A stretch of 64,000 nt of DNA from Chloroflexota bacterium (GCA_009773005.1 WOUT01000009.1:1-64000), one strand, 5' to 3'; positions 1 through 9,120 are shown, counted from the first letter of the stretch. Translations and numbers: made by a program. The notes: generated by a model from the sequence alone, not told the origin.

Positions 1-127
1 CGAATGAATGCCATACCTTAATTCTAGCTCATCCAGACCACCTTTTAGTGTCCCCAAATTCGACTTTTTGAGATCAAAATCGCGATATTTTGGAAAAAGT
101 GAGCAAGTCAGGAGGATATTAGAAGGA

Positions 128-386
128 ATTGTAACTTGGGCTAAAATCGATCTAGATGCCATTGCGGACAATGTCGAGCATTCAAACGACATATCAGTAT
201 GGCTGTTGAAATTATGGCGGTTGTCAAAGCGAATGCCTACGGTGATGGAGTCGTACCGGTCGCGCGAGCTGCCTGCAAGCTGGCGCAACCCAATTGGAGG
301 TTCATCGTATGACTGAAGGGATCGAGCTGCGTCGGGCAAGTATCATCACTCCTATTCTTTTCATTCAAGGGCTATACCCCGCCTAG
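128..386 (+). pseudogene. Decayed 5' fragment of an alanine racemase gene (alr)
   Basis: Three reading frames together spell the start of a fold-type III alanine racemase. In frame from 128 there is TWAKIDLDAIADNVEH, the family N-terminus before the PLP lysine. A frame change near 195-199 continues as MAVEIMAVVKANAYGDG, which contains the PLP-lysine motif (AVVKANAYG), and runs to a stop at 310-312. A third frame from 312 gives TEGIELRRASIITPILFIQG, matching the next conserved block, and stops at 384. The remaining roughly 280 residues of a normal racemase are missing: the next gene starts at 403 on the other strand. At least two frameshifts and a 3' truncation mean it cannot encode an active enzyme. 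The motif matches are seen directly; the identity rests on recall of the family. Confidence 0.75.
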
Positions 387-402
387 CAGGCAAAGGTGTG
401 CA

Positions 403-2757
403 TTAATTCAATCCCAGCTTGCAAGCAGTGCTGGATCCCTCTTTGCGCAGGTCTTTACCCAATAACACACGCTCCAGACTGGCGGGCAGGCTGCGGATAC
501 GCCGCCCGGTAGCATTAGTTATGGCGTTAAGAATAGCAGGGGCGGTAGGCACAACTCCGGGTTCACCCAGGTTTTTAGCGCCAAAAGGTCCGGCAGCGAA
601 TGGTTTCTCTACAAATGCCCCCACTATATCGGGCACGTCCAGCGCAGTGGGGATAAGATACTCGTCAAAATTAGTCGCCTGGATGTAACCGTTGTCGTAA
701 TCTACCCGTTCCATCAGCGCATAACCCAATCCCTGTGCAATGCCGCCGTATAACTGCCCACACGCTCCCTGCGGGAAGATGACCGTGCCTGTGTTATGCA
801 CCGCCCAAAATCCGGTTACATCCACCTTGCCGGTGCCGGTATCGACTAATACCTCAGCCACCTGTGCGCCAAAATGATAGGCAAAATAGGGCTTGCCCTG
901 GCCTGTTTCCATTGACCAGTGAATCTCCGGTGAGCTCCATCGCCCACGGCTTGTGAGAGTGAGGCCAATTTTGTGGGCGTGTTCCACCACCAGTTCAAAA
1001 GTGGCGGGTTCTTCCTTTGGTCCAATATATAATTCGCCATGGCGAACGATTTCGTCCTCCCGGCAGCCCAGCAAATCAGCGGCGGATTTATTGAGCAGAC
1101 TGGCCAACCGTTGCGCAGTCACGTGAGTGGCATTACCTCCCAACACAGTGGCTCGCGAGGCTACCGTGGGACCGCTGTCGTGTGAAAGGTCAGTATCCGG
1201 GCGGGGCATGTTAAAACGTTGCGGATTCAAGCCCAGCGTTTCTGCGGCAATCAGTGTAAAGGCGGTGCGCGAGCCGGTGCCGTAATCCGTCAGCCCGGAG
1301 GTGAGGGTCAGCGTGTAATCCGAGTTGACTGTCAGCGTGCCGACAGCGAAATCCACGCCCTCCGCGCCAAGCGACATACCATGAAATACAGCAGCCACGC
1401 CGATGCCGCGGCGGAATTCTCCCGGGGTTAGCGGTTCGGCTGCTTGCCGAGTATAAGCGGCGTGCTTGCGCTTCCAATCAGAAAGTTTGCGCACCTGTTC
1501 CAGACACTCAGCCAGTGAAACATCATCTCCCAGCAGCTGACCATGAGGGGTGGTATCGCCAGGGCGCAGGCAGTTTTGCAGGCGCAAATCAATCGGGTCC
1601 CGTTTGACCATGAGCGCTAACTCGTCCATTGCCTGTTCGATGGCAAAGCATACTTCCGTGTTGCCAAAGCCTCGGAACGCCCCAGAGTAACCATTATTAG
1701 TGTACACAACGTCAGTATCCACGTGGCAGGCGTCGTAGCGGTAGGGTCCCATGGCGTGGATGCTGGAGCGCCAGGCGGTGAAGGGAGTGATACTGGCGTA
1801 GGCGCCACTATCCACCGTGGCGTGAATCTGGCTTGCCCGCAGCTTTCCGTTGGCATCAGCGCCCAGTTGAACGTGCATCTGCATAGAATCGCGCTTATAT
1901 GAGGCAATCAGCGACTCTTCGCGCGACAGAATCATTTTCACCGGACGGTCAGTGAGCAGCGCCAGTTTGGCCACCTGCCCGGAAATCTGATACATCAGAT
2001 CGTCTTTGCCGCCAAAAGCCCCACCCACCTGAGGTTGGATGACGCGAATATTATCTTCGCCCAGTCCAAGCGTACGCACCAGGTTACCACGGTTGATGAA
2101 CGGACTTTGACATGAGGCGTATACTGTCACTCCGCTGCTGCCTGGCCAGGGAACCGCCAGCGCTCCTTCTGTTTCCAGATAGGCGTGCTCCTGGTGCATG
2201 GTGCTGTAATCTTCTTCGAGCGTCACCGGGCAGCGCGCCAGTTCATTTTGCGGGTCATTTTTGCGCACAACGTAATGCGTCAGCAGGTTGCCGCGTGGGT
2301 ACTCCGGGGCGTCCCAAGGCTGCTCGCTGACGATGGTTGTGGAGGCATTGAGTGCCGTCAGCGGATTAAACACGCCGGGAAGTTCTTCCAGCTCAACCTG
2401 GATGGCATCAAGCCCAAGTTGAAGTGCGGCTTTGTTTTCAGCGGCAATGCTGGCGATGCCATCGCCAACGTAGCGCACACGCTGGTAAGCCAGCATGAAC
2501 ATATCTGCTATCGGATAGCCAAAACGCCCGTGATCCATAAAATCTTCGCATGTGATTACCGCCACAACACCAGGGATTTTTAACGCCGCGCTGACATCCA
2601 CGCGCAGGATGCGGGCATGTGGCAAGTTACTGCGTAATGTGTGTGCCACTAGCATACCAGGCAGGGAGTAGTCGTCGATATATTTGGCGGTGCCCAAAAC
2701 TTTTTCCAGTGCGTCCACCCGGTCGGTGGGTTTACCAATAAACTGAAACTCAGGCAT
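403..2757 (-). CDS. Xanthine dehydrogenase-type molybdopterin-binding subunit
   Basis: This is the large catalytic subunit of a molybdenum hydroxylase of the xanthine dehydrogenase / aerobic CO dehydrogenase family (784 aa, normal for a separate Mo subunit). The N-terminal a/b hammerhead domain is followed by molybdopterin motifs GGAFGGKDD, GAFRGFGNTE and QLYGGIAQGLG. Near the C-terminus NLGEPGVVPTAPA holds the Glu that acts as base in xanthine dehydrogenases. The GAFRGFG loop is of hydroxylase type and lacks the AYxCSFR signature of CoxL, so CO oxidation is unlikely. It is the last gene of the operon and overlaps the 2Fe-2S gene by 8 bp. Xanthine or hypoxanthine as substrate is inferred from the nucleoside/purine-type transporter upstream. 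No XdhC-like cofactor insertion gene is present in the window. Confidence 0.93.
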   Translation of the reverse strand: MPEFQFIGKPTDRVDALEKVLGTAKYIDDYSLPGMLVAHTLRSNLPHARILRVDVSAALKIPGVVAVITCEDFMDHGRFGYPIADMFMLAYQRVRYVGDGIASIAAENKAALQLGLDAIQVELEELPGVFNPLTALNASTTIVSEQPWDAPEYPRGNLLTHYVVRKNDPQNELARCPVTLEEDYSTMHQEHAYLETEGALAVPWPGSSGVTVYASCQSPFINRGNLVRTLGLGEDNIRVIQPQVGGAFGGKDDLMYQISGQVAKLALLTDRPVKMILSREESLIASYKRDSMQMHVQLGADANGKLRASQIHATVDSGAYASITPFTAWRSSIHAMGPYRYDACHVDTDVVYTNNGYSGAFRGFGNTEVCFAIEQAMDELALMVKRDPIDLRLQNCLRPGDTTPHGQLLGDDVSLAECLEQVRKLSDWKRKHAAYTRQAAEPLTPGEFRRGIGVAAVFHGMSLGAEGVDFAVGTLTVNSDYTLTLTSGLTDYGTGSRTAFTLIAAETLGLNPQRFNMPRPDTDLSHDSGPTVASRATVLGGNATHVTAQRLASLLNKSAADLLGCREDEIVRHGELYIGPKEEPATFELVVEHAHKIGLTLTSRGRWSSPEIHWSMETGQGKPYFAYHFGAQVAEVLVDTGTGKVDVTGFWAVHNTGTVIFPQGACGQLYGGIAQGLGYALMERVDYDNGYIQATNFDEYLIPTALDVPDIVGAFVEKPFAAGPFGAKNLGEPGVVPTAPAILNAITNATGRRIRSLPASLERVLLGKDLRKEGSSTACKLGLN

Positions 2758-3232
2758 TGGGATTCACCTCCTGCCGTTTCTGTGCAGTGGATTGGATGGC
2801 GTCTACGATTTGTTGGTAACCGGTGCAGCGGCACAGGTTACCGGCAATCGCCTCGCGGATTTCAAGTCGGGTTGGTTGCGAGTTGGATGCCAGCAGCGCT
2901 TCACCCGCCAACACCATGCCTGGCGTGCAAAAACCGCACTGCACTGCGCCATATTGGATGAAAGCCTGCTGCAAGTCGTTGGGGCTGCCATCCGGCAGGC
3001 TCATGCCTTCTATGGTGACAACCTGACGTCCGCTCGCCTGGGCAGCCAGCGTAAGGCACGAGTTTACCAGGCGGCCATCCAGCAAAACGGAACACGTCCC
3101 GCACTCGCCCACTCCGCAGCCTTCCTTTGTACCAGTCAGACCAAGGTAGTCACGTAGCACACTCAATAATGAAGTGTCGGCCGGAGCCTCGATCTCAACA
3201 TGACAGCCGTTAAGGTTAAATTGGAGTTTCAT
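2750..3232 (-). CDS. Xanthine dehydrogenase-type 2Fe-2S subunit
   Basis: A small electron-transfer subunit with two [2Fe-2S] clusters (160 aa). The N-terminal plant-ferredoxin-like cluster shows CGVGECGTCSV plus a later Cys (NSCLTL). The C-terminal helical cluster shows CGFCTPGM and CRCTGY. It passes electrons from the Mo subunit to the FAD subunit. The ATG at 3232 shares one base with the TGA of the upstream FAD gene (TGATG), which points to translational coupling and favours this ATG over the TTG codon just before it. The gene order FAD, 2Fe-2S, Mo in the direction of transcription resembles cox-type operons, although the Mo subunit is of the hydroxylase type. Confidence 0.93.
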   Translation of the reverse strand: MKLQFNLNGCHVEIEAPADTSLLSVLRDYLGLTGTKEGCGVGECGTCSVLLDGRLVNSCLTLAAQASGRQVVTIEGMSLPDGSPNDLQQAFIQYGAVQCGFCTPGMVLAGEALLASNSQPTRLEIREAIAGNLCRCTGYQQIVDAIQSTAQKRQEVNPNA

Positions 3233-4098
3233 CAAGCCTCTCCTACTTCAAATACTTGCGCAAACACTCGAGCGGTCATAGCGGTCAACGCAGGGACTTT
3301 GTATTCCGAGGACCAACGGAAGCCGGAAAGGCGGATCATTTCATCCACAGCCAGATTTGCAGCGTGTTGATATAGTTCAGCACAGGGCTGCTGTCCGGTC
3401 AGCGCTTGCTCCACAACAATCAGCCGTTCAATGTGCGGCGTGGCAGAACCGGTTACCAGCCGAGCTTCGGCAACCCGGCCGTGCTCATCCAGGCGGCCCA
3501 TTGCAGCGACAGTTAAGCGAGAAATCGCCATGGCATTACGCCGTCCCAATTTGAGGAAGGCGCTGCGGCTGCCAGAGTCGGGAACAGGATAGCTGAACGA
3601 GACCAACAATCCGCCGGGGGGTAGGACGGTGCGGTTGGGTCCAGTCACAAGTTGACTGACCGGCAATGCCTGCCCGCCGGCTGGGGTGAGGATGTTCGCT
3701 ACTGTGTCCAGGCAAATCAGGGCCGGCAGGGAATCAGCACAGGCGGCAGCATTGGCGACATTACCACCCAGTGTTCCCATGTTTCGGATCTGTACCGCAC
3801 CCACCGCGCGGCAAGCCTGCGCCAGCACCATTGCGGATGCAATCACGCTTGGATTGCTCATCACATCGCTAAAAGTAGCAGCGGCGCCAATATGCACCCA
3901 GCCGCCGCGCTGCTCAATGCGTCGCAGCTCGGGTATGAGCGAAATATCCACCAATCGGTCACAATAATGAGGGTCGTGACGAAACTGCAAAATGATATCT
4001 GTGCTGCCAGCCAACGCACGACTTTTAAGCCCGGGTTCATTCAGCAAAGCTACTGCTTCACTGACCGATGCTGCCCGGATATATCCAAATCGTTCCAT
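3232..4098 (-). CDS. Xanthine dehydrogenase-type FAD-binding subunit
   Basis: The FAD-binding subunit (288 aa) that passes electrons from the iron-sulfur subunit to NAD+ or another acceptor. It begins with the typical FGYIRAASVSEAVALL strand-helix. The two flavin motifs are present: RALAGSTDIILQFRH near residue 28 and the pyrophosphate loop TLGGNVANAAACADS near residue 108. The C-terminal CO-dehydrogenase flavoprotein domain (about residues 180-285) is complete. It lies 57 bp downstream of the ABC ATPase gene on the same strand and overlaps the next gene by one base, so uptake and oxidation genes are probably cotranscribed. Confidence 0.92.
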   Translation of the reverse strand: MERFGYIRAASVSEAVALLNEPGLKSRALAGSTDIILQFRHDPHYCDRLVDISLIPELRRIEQRGGWVHIGAAATFSDVMSNPSVIASAMVLAQACRAVGAVQIRNMGTLGGNVANAAACADSLPALICLDTVANILTPAGGQALPVSQLVTGPNRTVLPPGGLLVSFSYPVPDSGSRSAFLKLGRRNAMAISRLTVAAMGRLDEHGRVAEARLVTGSATPHIERLIVVEQALTGQQPCAELYQHAANLAVDEMIRLSGFRWSSEYKVPALTAMTARVFAQVFEVGEA

Positions 4099-4155
4099 AT
4101 ACTCATTCCCAATTTCTAAAGTTAAGGTCGACCATTAAAAAGTTCAATAATGATG

Positions 4156-5712
4156 TTAGCGCTGCATGGCTTCGGTCATTGAAATACCGGCCATCATCAA
4201 TCCAATTTGTTCCACGGTGGCTTCGTTGCGCTCCACAATTCCCATGATGCGCCCTTCGTAAAGAACAGCGATTCGGTCAGAGAGCACGCAAATTTCGTCG
4301 AGGTCTTCGGAGATTAAGAAAATGGCGATGCCCTCTTCGCGCTGCTGTAACAATCGCTGATGGATGTATTCGGTGGCTCCTATATCCACGCCGCGAGTGG
4401 GTTGGGCGGCAATCAACACCTTGGGTTGGCGCGACAGTTCGCGCGCCATTATCAACTTCTGGATGTTTCCGCCGGACAGATTTTTTATCGGCGTGTCAAG
4501 GCCGGGAGTTTTTACATTAAAATTTTTAACCAGTTCACTGGCAAATACCCGCATTCTGGCAAAATCGAGAAATATGCCATGAGTGTATTTAGGGGAGGCA
4601 TGATCATGCAGAAAGACATTCTCTTGAACCGAAAATTCGCGCACAGCTCCGTCGCGCATACGCTCTTCAGGGATGTAAGCCAAACCGGAATCGATGCGCT
4701 GCTTAAGCGGCATGAAGGATATATCAACGCTATCCATTAAAATGGTGCCATGATTGGTTTTGCGCACTCCGGCCAGACATTCAGCCAGTTCCCGCTGACC
4801 ATTGCCAGAGACGCCCGCCAATCCGACGATTTCCCCACCGTGGATTTGCAGGTTAATCCCGCGCAGCGCTTCTGTACCGCGGTCGCCCATCGCCTGCAGC
4901 CCCTGGATCTCCAAACGTACTGGACCGCTTTTAAGTGGCTGTGGGTTAAGCTGGCGTACATCGCGCCCGACCATCATTTTAACCAGTTCATTGCGGGTCA
5001 CTTCGGAAGTGAGACGCGTGCCGATCAGGCACCCGTCGCGCAACACGGTCACCCGGTTGCTGATTGCCATCACCTCATGCAGTTTGTGCGAGATGAAGAT
5101 TAGTGTGTGCCCGTCCTTGACCATGCGCTTGAGGGTGACAAACAGGTCGTTCACTTCCTGCGGGGTGAGTACAGCAGTGGGTTCGTCCAGAATGATCAGG
5201 CTGGCGCCGCGGTACAATGCCTTGATGATTTCCACTCGCTGCTGCTCGCCTACCGAAAGCTGCCAGACATAAGCTGAAGGGTCTATGATCGACCCATACA
5301 GTTGCGAGAGTTCGCGAATCCGCGCCGATACCTTATCCAGGTCCAACATTGGCTCACGGCTGGATTTTAACCCCAACGCCACGTTTTCAGCTACGGTCAT
5401 GGTGGGGACGAGCATGAAGTGCTGGTGTATCATGCCTATTCCAACCTCAATTGCGTCCGCGGGGGAGTTGAAGGTGTACGGCCTGCCATTAATCAGGATT
5501 TCACCTTCGTCAGGGCGGTATAGTCCATAAAGCTGGCGCATCAGCGTACTTTTACCCGCGCCATTTTCGCCCAGCAAAGCGTGCACTTCGCCCTGGTTTA
5601 CATCAAAACATACCCGGTCATTCGCCAGCACGCCCGGAAAACACTTGGTGATATTGCACATTTCAACCCGCTGGATCTGTTGTTTTTCGTTTGTGGGTAC
5701 ACCATGTGCCAT
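4156..5712 (-). CDS. BMP-family (nucleoside/purine) ABC transporter double ATPase
   Basis: A tandem ATPase of the sugar/nucleoside importer class (518 aa) that drives uptake by the two permeases encoded upstream. The first half has Walker [10 protein letters not shown], signature [10 protein letters not shown] and Walker [12 protein letters not shown]. The second half has a degenerate Walker A (GVSGNGQRE) and signature LSGGNIQKL, the usual asymmetry of this class, in which one site is catalytically weak. The start at 5712 has GAGG about 9 nt upstream. It is separated from the binding-protein gene by about 200 bp that hold a tandem repeat and a perfect hairpin, so its expression may be lower than that of the lipoprotein. 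Confidence 0.92.
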   Translation of the reverse strand: MAHGVPTNEKQQIQRVEMCNITKCFPGVLANDRVCFDVNQGEVHALLGENGAGKSTLMRQLYGLYRPDEGEILINGRPYTFNSPADAIEVGIGMIHQHFMLVPTMTVAENVALGLKSSREPMLDLDKVSARIRELSQLYGSIIDPSAYVWQLSVGEQQRVEIIKALYRGASLIILDEPTAVLTPQEVNDLFVTLKRMVKDGHTLIFISHKLHEVMAISNRVTVLRDGCLIGTRLTSEVTRNELVKMMVGRDVRQLNPQPLKSGPVRLEIQGLQAMGDRGTEALRGINLQIHGGEIVGLAGVSGNGQRELAECLAGVRKTNHGTILMDSVDISFMPLKQRIDSGLAYIPEERMRDGAVREFSVQENVFLHDHASPKYTHGIFLDFARMRVFASELVKNFNVKTPGLDTPIKNLSGGNIQKLIMARELSRQPKVLIAAQPTRGVDIGATEYIHQRLLQQREEGIAIFLISEDLDEICVLSDRIAVLYEGRIMGIVERNEATVEQIGLMMAGISMTEAMQR

Positions 5713-5745
5713 AAGCCAGCCTCAAGTAAATTATTTTTTTATTTA

Positions 5746-5799
5746 GGGCAAAGTACCCCGAAGGGGCAAAGTACCCCGAAGGGGCAAAGTACCCCGAAG
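5746..5799. repeat. Three tandem copies of an 18-bp unit
   Basis: The unit gggcaaagtaccccgaag occurs three times head to tail without mismatch (5746-5763, 5764-5781, 5782-5799), and the first five bases of a fourth follow. Each unit contains a GGGG...CCCC pair that could form a 4-bp stem. The array lies 34 bp upstream of the ATPase start codon, inside the transcribed gap between the binding-protein and ATPase genes. Its function is unknown. Replication slippage is the simplest origin. Confidence 0.9.
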
Positions 5800-5865
5800 G
5801 GGCACGTGGATAGAAACAATTAAGATGCTAATCAGAAATCCCCGTGCCCTTACTTTTAGGATAGA

Positions 5866-5896
5866 CCTCTCTCCTTATGTATGAAAAGGAGAGAGG
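5866..5896 (-). terminator. Perfect 11-bp hairpin between binding protein and ATPase genes
   Basis: CCTCTCTCCTT (5866-5876) pairs perfectly with AAGGAGAGAGG (5886-5896) around a 9-nt loop, 15 bp downstream of the binding-protein stop codon. In the direction of transcription no T-tract follows, so this is less likely a full terminator than a 3'-end stabiliser or partial attenuator. That would keep binding-protein mRNA above permease or ATPase levels, as is common in ABC import operons. The hairpin is seen; the role is inferred. Confidence 0.55.
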
Positions 5897-5911
5897 TTGG
5901 TGGGTTAAAGT

Positions 5912-6958
5912 TTACGGATTGACTGTGATGGTGCCAGCGATGATATCTGCAATAGCTTTTTCACCGGCGGCTTTGATTTCCGCGGACAGGGCATAATCCG
6001 GGTTGAAGACGATCTTTAGTCCGTCATTCTTGAGCTGCAGAACATACGCTTGGCCGCCCAAAGTGCCGGCTTTGTTATTGGCGATGATTTCCTTAATCAT
6101 GCCGGACCAGTCGTACACCTGGCTGGCAACGACCAGCGTTGGAGCCAATGAAGACTGATTCTGCTGTGTACCGAACCACAAGACGCTGCCATTATCCTTG
6201 GCGGCGCCTATGGAGCCAACCACTGATTGTGACGAGCCGGTCAGGATATCCGCGCCGGCGGCGATGTGGGTCTTGGCTGCTTCAGTCATCAGTGCCACAT
6301 CCGAGAACGAACCAGTCCAGGTCTTGGAAACCTTGATGGCCGGGTCAACTGAGGCTACACCCTGCACAAAACCATCAACGTAGGTTTTGGCATCGCCCAC
6401 TTCTACCGGACCAGTTACGCCGATAGTCTTGGTCTTGGTGAGCATGGCAGCCAGCACACCGTTGATGTAACCGCCTTGTTCAGCCGCGGCGGTGTAAGCA
6501 AACACATTGGGCATACCAAAAGTGTTTACGTCTGTTCCCCAGGCAAAGGTTACATTGGGGAAGTCAACGGCAATTTCCTGCACAGAGGCGCCGTACTGCG
6601 AGCCGTGGGCTATGACCACATTAAAACCCTGGCTGGCGTAGTCACGAATGGCGGCCGCGGCATCCGGCACTTTGAACATACCCTCTGAATACTTGATTTC
6701 GAGAGCTGATTCGCCACCCATCTCTGTTTGTACGGCTATCAAAGCGCTATACATGGACTGGCTGAAAGCCATATCGGTGATGGCGCTTGGCATGATGACC
6801 GCTATACGGAACGGCTCGACTGGTTCTACCGTAGGCGCTTCTGTAGCAGGCGCTTCGGTTGGTGCTGCCTCGGTTGCAGGAACTGCAGTGGGGGGGGTGG
6901 CACATGCTGATACGAGTACTCCAAGTAAAACCAGAACTACGATCAAACGCTTGAACAT
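5912..6958 (-). CDS. BMP-family substrate-binding lipoprotein
   Basis: A membrane-anchored substrate-binding protein of the BmpA / PnrA-like family (348 aa), members of which bind purine nucleosides or related compounds. Residues 1-19 form a signal peptide ending in a lipobox (LVSAC, lipidated Cys19). A low-complexity Ala/Thr/Pro/Glu tether (about residues 20-47) precedes the domain beginning FRIAVIMPSAITDMAFSQS. The two-lobed domain follows, including the conserved AAEQGGYINGVLAA segment. The start has a strong AAAGGAGG Shine-Dalgarno. It sits third in the operon, after the permeases. Ligand specificity cannot be read from sequence; the purine assignment leans on family and on the xanthine dehydrogenase genes downstream. 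Confidence 0.9.
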   Translation of the reverse strand: MFKRLIVVLVLLGVLVSACATPPTAVPATEAAPTEAPATEAPTVEPVEPFRIAVIMPSAITDMAFSQSMYSALIAVQTEMGGESALEIKYSEGMFKVPDAAAAIRDYASQGFNVVIAHGSQYGASVQEIAVDFPNVTFAWGTDVNTFGMPNVFAYTAAAEQGGYINGVLAAMLTKTKTIGVTGPVEVGDAKTYVDGFVQGVASVDPAIKVSKTWTGSFSDVALMTEAAKTHIAAGADILTGSSQSVVGSIGAAKDNGSVLWFGTQQNQSSLAPTLVVASQVYDWSGMIKEIIANNKAGTLGGQAYVLQLKNDGLKIVFNPDYALSAEIKAAGEKAIADIIAGTITVNP

Positions 6959-6991
6959 TTTGGATCCTCCTTTGGGGTGAATTGGGGTTGA

Positions 6992-7924
6992 CTAACTCTC
7001 GCCTCGTTCAAAAGGCTTGTTCAACGCAGCCGGTTGGCGTACACGGTTGATGGTAATAGCCAAGGCTGCGATTGTCAATAAATAAGGAAGCATAATTGCG
7101 ACATCCGAAGGAATCTTAACGCCAAGCACTTGCATCCATAATTGGAAGGCATTGACCGTGCTGAATAACAGCGCTCCCCATAAAATACCGACAGGTTTCC
7201 ATCCACCAAAGTAAACGAGCGCCACGGCAATAAAACCCTGCCCGGCGGTCAGGTTGTCCTGGAAAAGGTTTAACAAAGAAATTGACAACGACGCGCCGGC
7301 GATACCGGCCAGAATGGCTCCGATGCACACACTGACGTAACGCACCCGGTCCACATTGACGCCCAGAGAGTCTGCCGCGGCAGGGTTTTGCCCCACGGAC
7401 TTATTCTTCAATCCCCAGGTGGTTTTTTCTAACACGAACCAGGCTAGCGGAACCAGCAGAAAGGCGCCGTACACCAACAAGCTGTGCTGAAAAAAGATCT
7501 CCCCGACCACGGGAATATCACCAAGCAGTGGGATTTTGACAGGTTGGAAACCTGTAACCGTTTTGACGGTGCCGATAGTGGTCTTAAACAGCAGGCTTGA
7601 AAGTCCCAGACCGAACATATAAAGCCCAATACCGCTGATGCCCTGCTCGGCTTTAAGCGTGACGCTGATGAAGGCCATTAATAAACCCATCAGCAAGCCC
7701 ACCACGATAGCAGCCAACAACCCCAGCCAGATGCTGCCGGTGTTAAGCACGATATAGAAGGATGCGTAGGCGCTGATTAACATGATGCCATCCACGCCCA
7801 GGTTGACCACACCGGATCTTTGTGAAAAAGCTTCACCGATGGCGGCATATAAGTAGGGTGTAGCCAGGCGGATAGCAGAGGTGAGGATGCCGGCAACCAC
7901 ACTGAGTTGGAAAACGTCGTTCAT
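6992..7924 (-). CDS. BMP-family ABC transporter permease (second permease)
   Basis: A hydrophobic inner-membrane permease (310 aa) of the branched-chain amino acid/nucleoside-type BPD_transp_2 family, with about 8-10 membrane segments. The motif GEAFSQRSGVVNLGVDGIMLISAY near the N-terminus is typical of this class. The cytoplasmic loop contains NPAAADSLGVNVDRVRY, the coupling segment. The ATG at 7924 overlaps the TGA of the preceding permease (ATGA, 4 bp), so this start is preferred over longer in-frame readings. It forms the channel as a heterodimer with the preceding gene product. Confidence 0.92.
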   Translation of the reverse strand: MNDVFQLSVVAGILTSAIRLATPYLYAAIGEAFSQRSGVVNLGVDGIMLISAYASFYIVLNTGSIWLGLLAAIVVGLLMGLLMAFISVTLKAEQGISGIGLYMFGLGLSSLLFKTTIGTVKTVTGFQPVKIPLLGDIPVVGEIFFQHSLLVYGAFLLVPLAWFVLEKTTWGLKNKSVGQNPAAADSLGVNVDRVRYVSVCIGAILAGIAGASLSISLLNLFQDNLTAGQGFIAVALVYFGGWKPVGILWGALLFSTVNAFQLWMQVLGVKIPSDVAIMLPYLLTIAALAITINRVRQPAALNKPFERGES

Positions 7925-9045
7925 CCCAGTTCCTTCTGGTTTTTGGCGGCGGCCATCTGGCGGCGGGCTGCCCAGCGGCGGGACCACAAAGCTGAGCCGA
8001 CTACAAATAGCACCACCAGCCCTAAAATGGCATCAATCAACGAGTTGGGCACCTGGACGGCGCGCTGCATTTTATCACCGCCAACAAGAAGCCCGCCAAA
8101 TAATAAAGCAGCGGGGATTGTACCAAGGGGATGCAGCCCGCCAAACAGAGCTGCTACAATCCCCGAAAAACCGTACCCGCTGGTAATCCCCTCCAACAGA
8201 CGATGCTGCACGCCCAGCACTTCAACCGCCCCGGCAATGCCGGCAAAACCGCCTGCCAGGGTAAGCGAGAGAGCCTGATTGAAAGGCACGTTGATGCCCG
8301 AAAAACGGGCGGCATCCGGGTTAAGCCCCACTGCGCGGATACGATAGCCGATCGTTGTGCGCCATAGGAAGATATAGACAATTACGGCGAGCGCTACTGC
8401 AATCAGCGTGCCGGTGTGCAGTAACGTTTGCGGCACCAACCGGGTCAGCCACGATTGCTCCGGAAGGCGCTCGGATTGCGCCAGGTACGTCCCGGCGGTA
8501 ATGCCAGCCGGGTCCATCAGCACCGATCGAATCAACAGGTTCATCAATTGCAGGGCGATGGCGTTCATCATCACCGTAGTCAGGATTTCATTGACTTTTA
8601 AGCGCGCCTTGAGAATGCCAGGAATGAAGCCCCACGCTGCCCCGGCGGCAAACCCCACAAGCAGCGTTGACGGGACAAGCAGCCAACCGGGCCACATGCG
8701 GAAGGTGAGCGGGAACCACGTGGCCGCCAGAGCCCCGACTATAATCTGTCCCTCGCCGCCAATGTTGATCACACTGGCGCGAAAGGCGATGCAAATGCCC
8801 AACCCTACCAGCAGCAACGGCGTGGCCTTCACAAGCGTCTGCGTTATTCCAGAAACACTACCTAGCGCTCCGCCAACCATCTCGGCGTATGCCGTCAGCG
8901 GGTTGACCTTGAGGATGAGCAACATCACCGCGCCGATCAGAAGAGCCAGCAGCATCCCAGCCAGTGGTAACAGTGCGTTAAAAAACATACCCGGCGAACC
9001 AAATCGACGAGTACGAACAGCGATCTCTTCTTTCTCAGGCGGCAT
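7921..9045 (-). CDS. BMP-family ABC transporter permease (first permease)
   Basis: The first gene of the purine-type uptake operon (374 aa). It is an integral membrane protein with about 8-10 segments, beginning after a short charged N-terminus at FFNALLPLAGMLLALLIGAVML. It includes the family segment FRASVINIGGEGQIIVGALAATW and the coupling loop LNPDAARFSGINV. The start at 9045 has GGAG upstream with suitable spacing. A promoter-like pair (TTGTAA, 17 bp, TATAAA) lies 45-73 bp upstream on the same strand, directly beside a long tandem repeat. The gene is coupled to the second permease by a 4-bp overlap. Confidence 0.92.
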   Translation of the reverse strand: MPPEKEEIAVRTRRFGSPGMFFNALLPLAGMLLALLIGAVMLLILKVNPLTAYAEMVGGALGSVSGITQTLVKATPLLLVGLGICIAFRASVINIGGEGQIIVGALAATWFPLTFRMWPGWLLVPSTLLVGFAAGAAWGFIPGILKARLKVNEILTTVMMNAIALQLMNLLIRSVLMDPAGITAGTYLAQSERLPEQSWLTRLVPQTLLHTGTLIAVALAVIVYIFLWRTTIGYRIRAVGLNPDAARFSGINVPFNQALSLTLAGGFAGIAGAVEVLGVQHRLLEGITSGYGFSGIVAALFGGLHPLGTIPAALLFGGLLVGGDKMQRAVQVPNSLIDAILGLVVLFVVGSALWSRRWAARRQMAAAKNQKELG

Positions 9046-9089
9046 ATGGATAACTCCAATCTACGAATAATTCTGAGACGCTGTTATCA

Positions 9090-9118
9090 TTTATACTATA
9101 TTATCAGACAACTTACAA
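9090..9118 (-). promoter_or_regulatory. Probable promoter of the purine uptake/oxidation operon
   Basis: On the minus strand, TTGTAA (9118-9113) and TATAAA (9095-9090) are separated by exactly 17 bp, which suits a sigma70-type promoter. Transcription would start near 9083, about 38 nt before the first permease start codon. The tandem repeats at 9121-9334 lie immediately upstream of the -35 box, a position where an activator or repressor array could act. Confidence 0.5.
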
Positions 9119-9120
9119 CA

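Noticed and set aside
2185-2583. Open frame of 132 codons on the plus strand inside the molybdopterin subunit gene
   Set aside because: Antisense to well-conserved coding sequence; product has no domain features.
403-4098. Aerobic carbon monoxide dehydrogenase (coxMSL order)
   Set aside because: The gene order fits, but the Mo subunit has a GAFRGFG loop in place of the AYxCSFR signature of CoxL, so a xanthine dehydrogenase-type hydroxylase is more likely.
8408-9070. Open frame of 220 codons on the plus strand inside the first permease gene
   Set aside because: It lies entirely antisense to a clearly conserved permease, has no ribosome binding site and no recognisable motif; long antisense frames are expected in GC-rich coding sequence.
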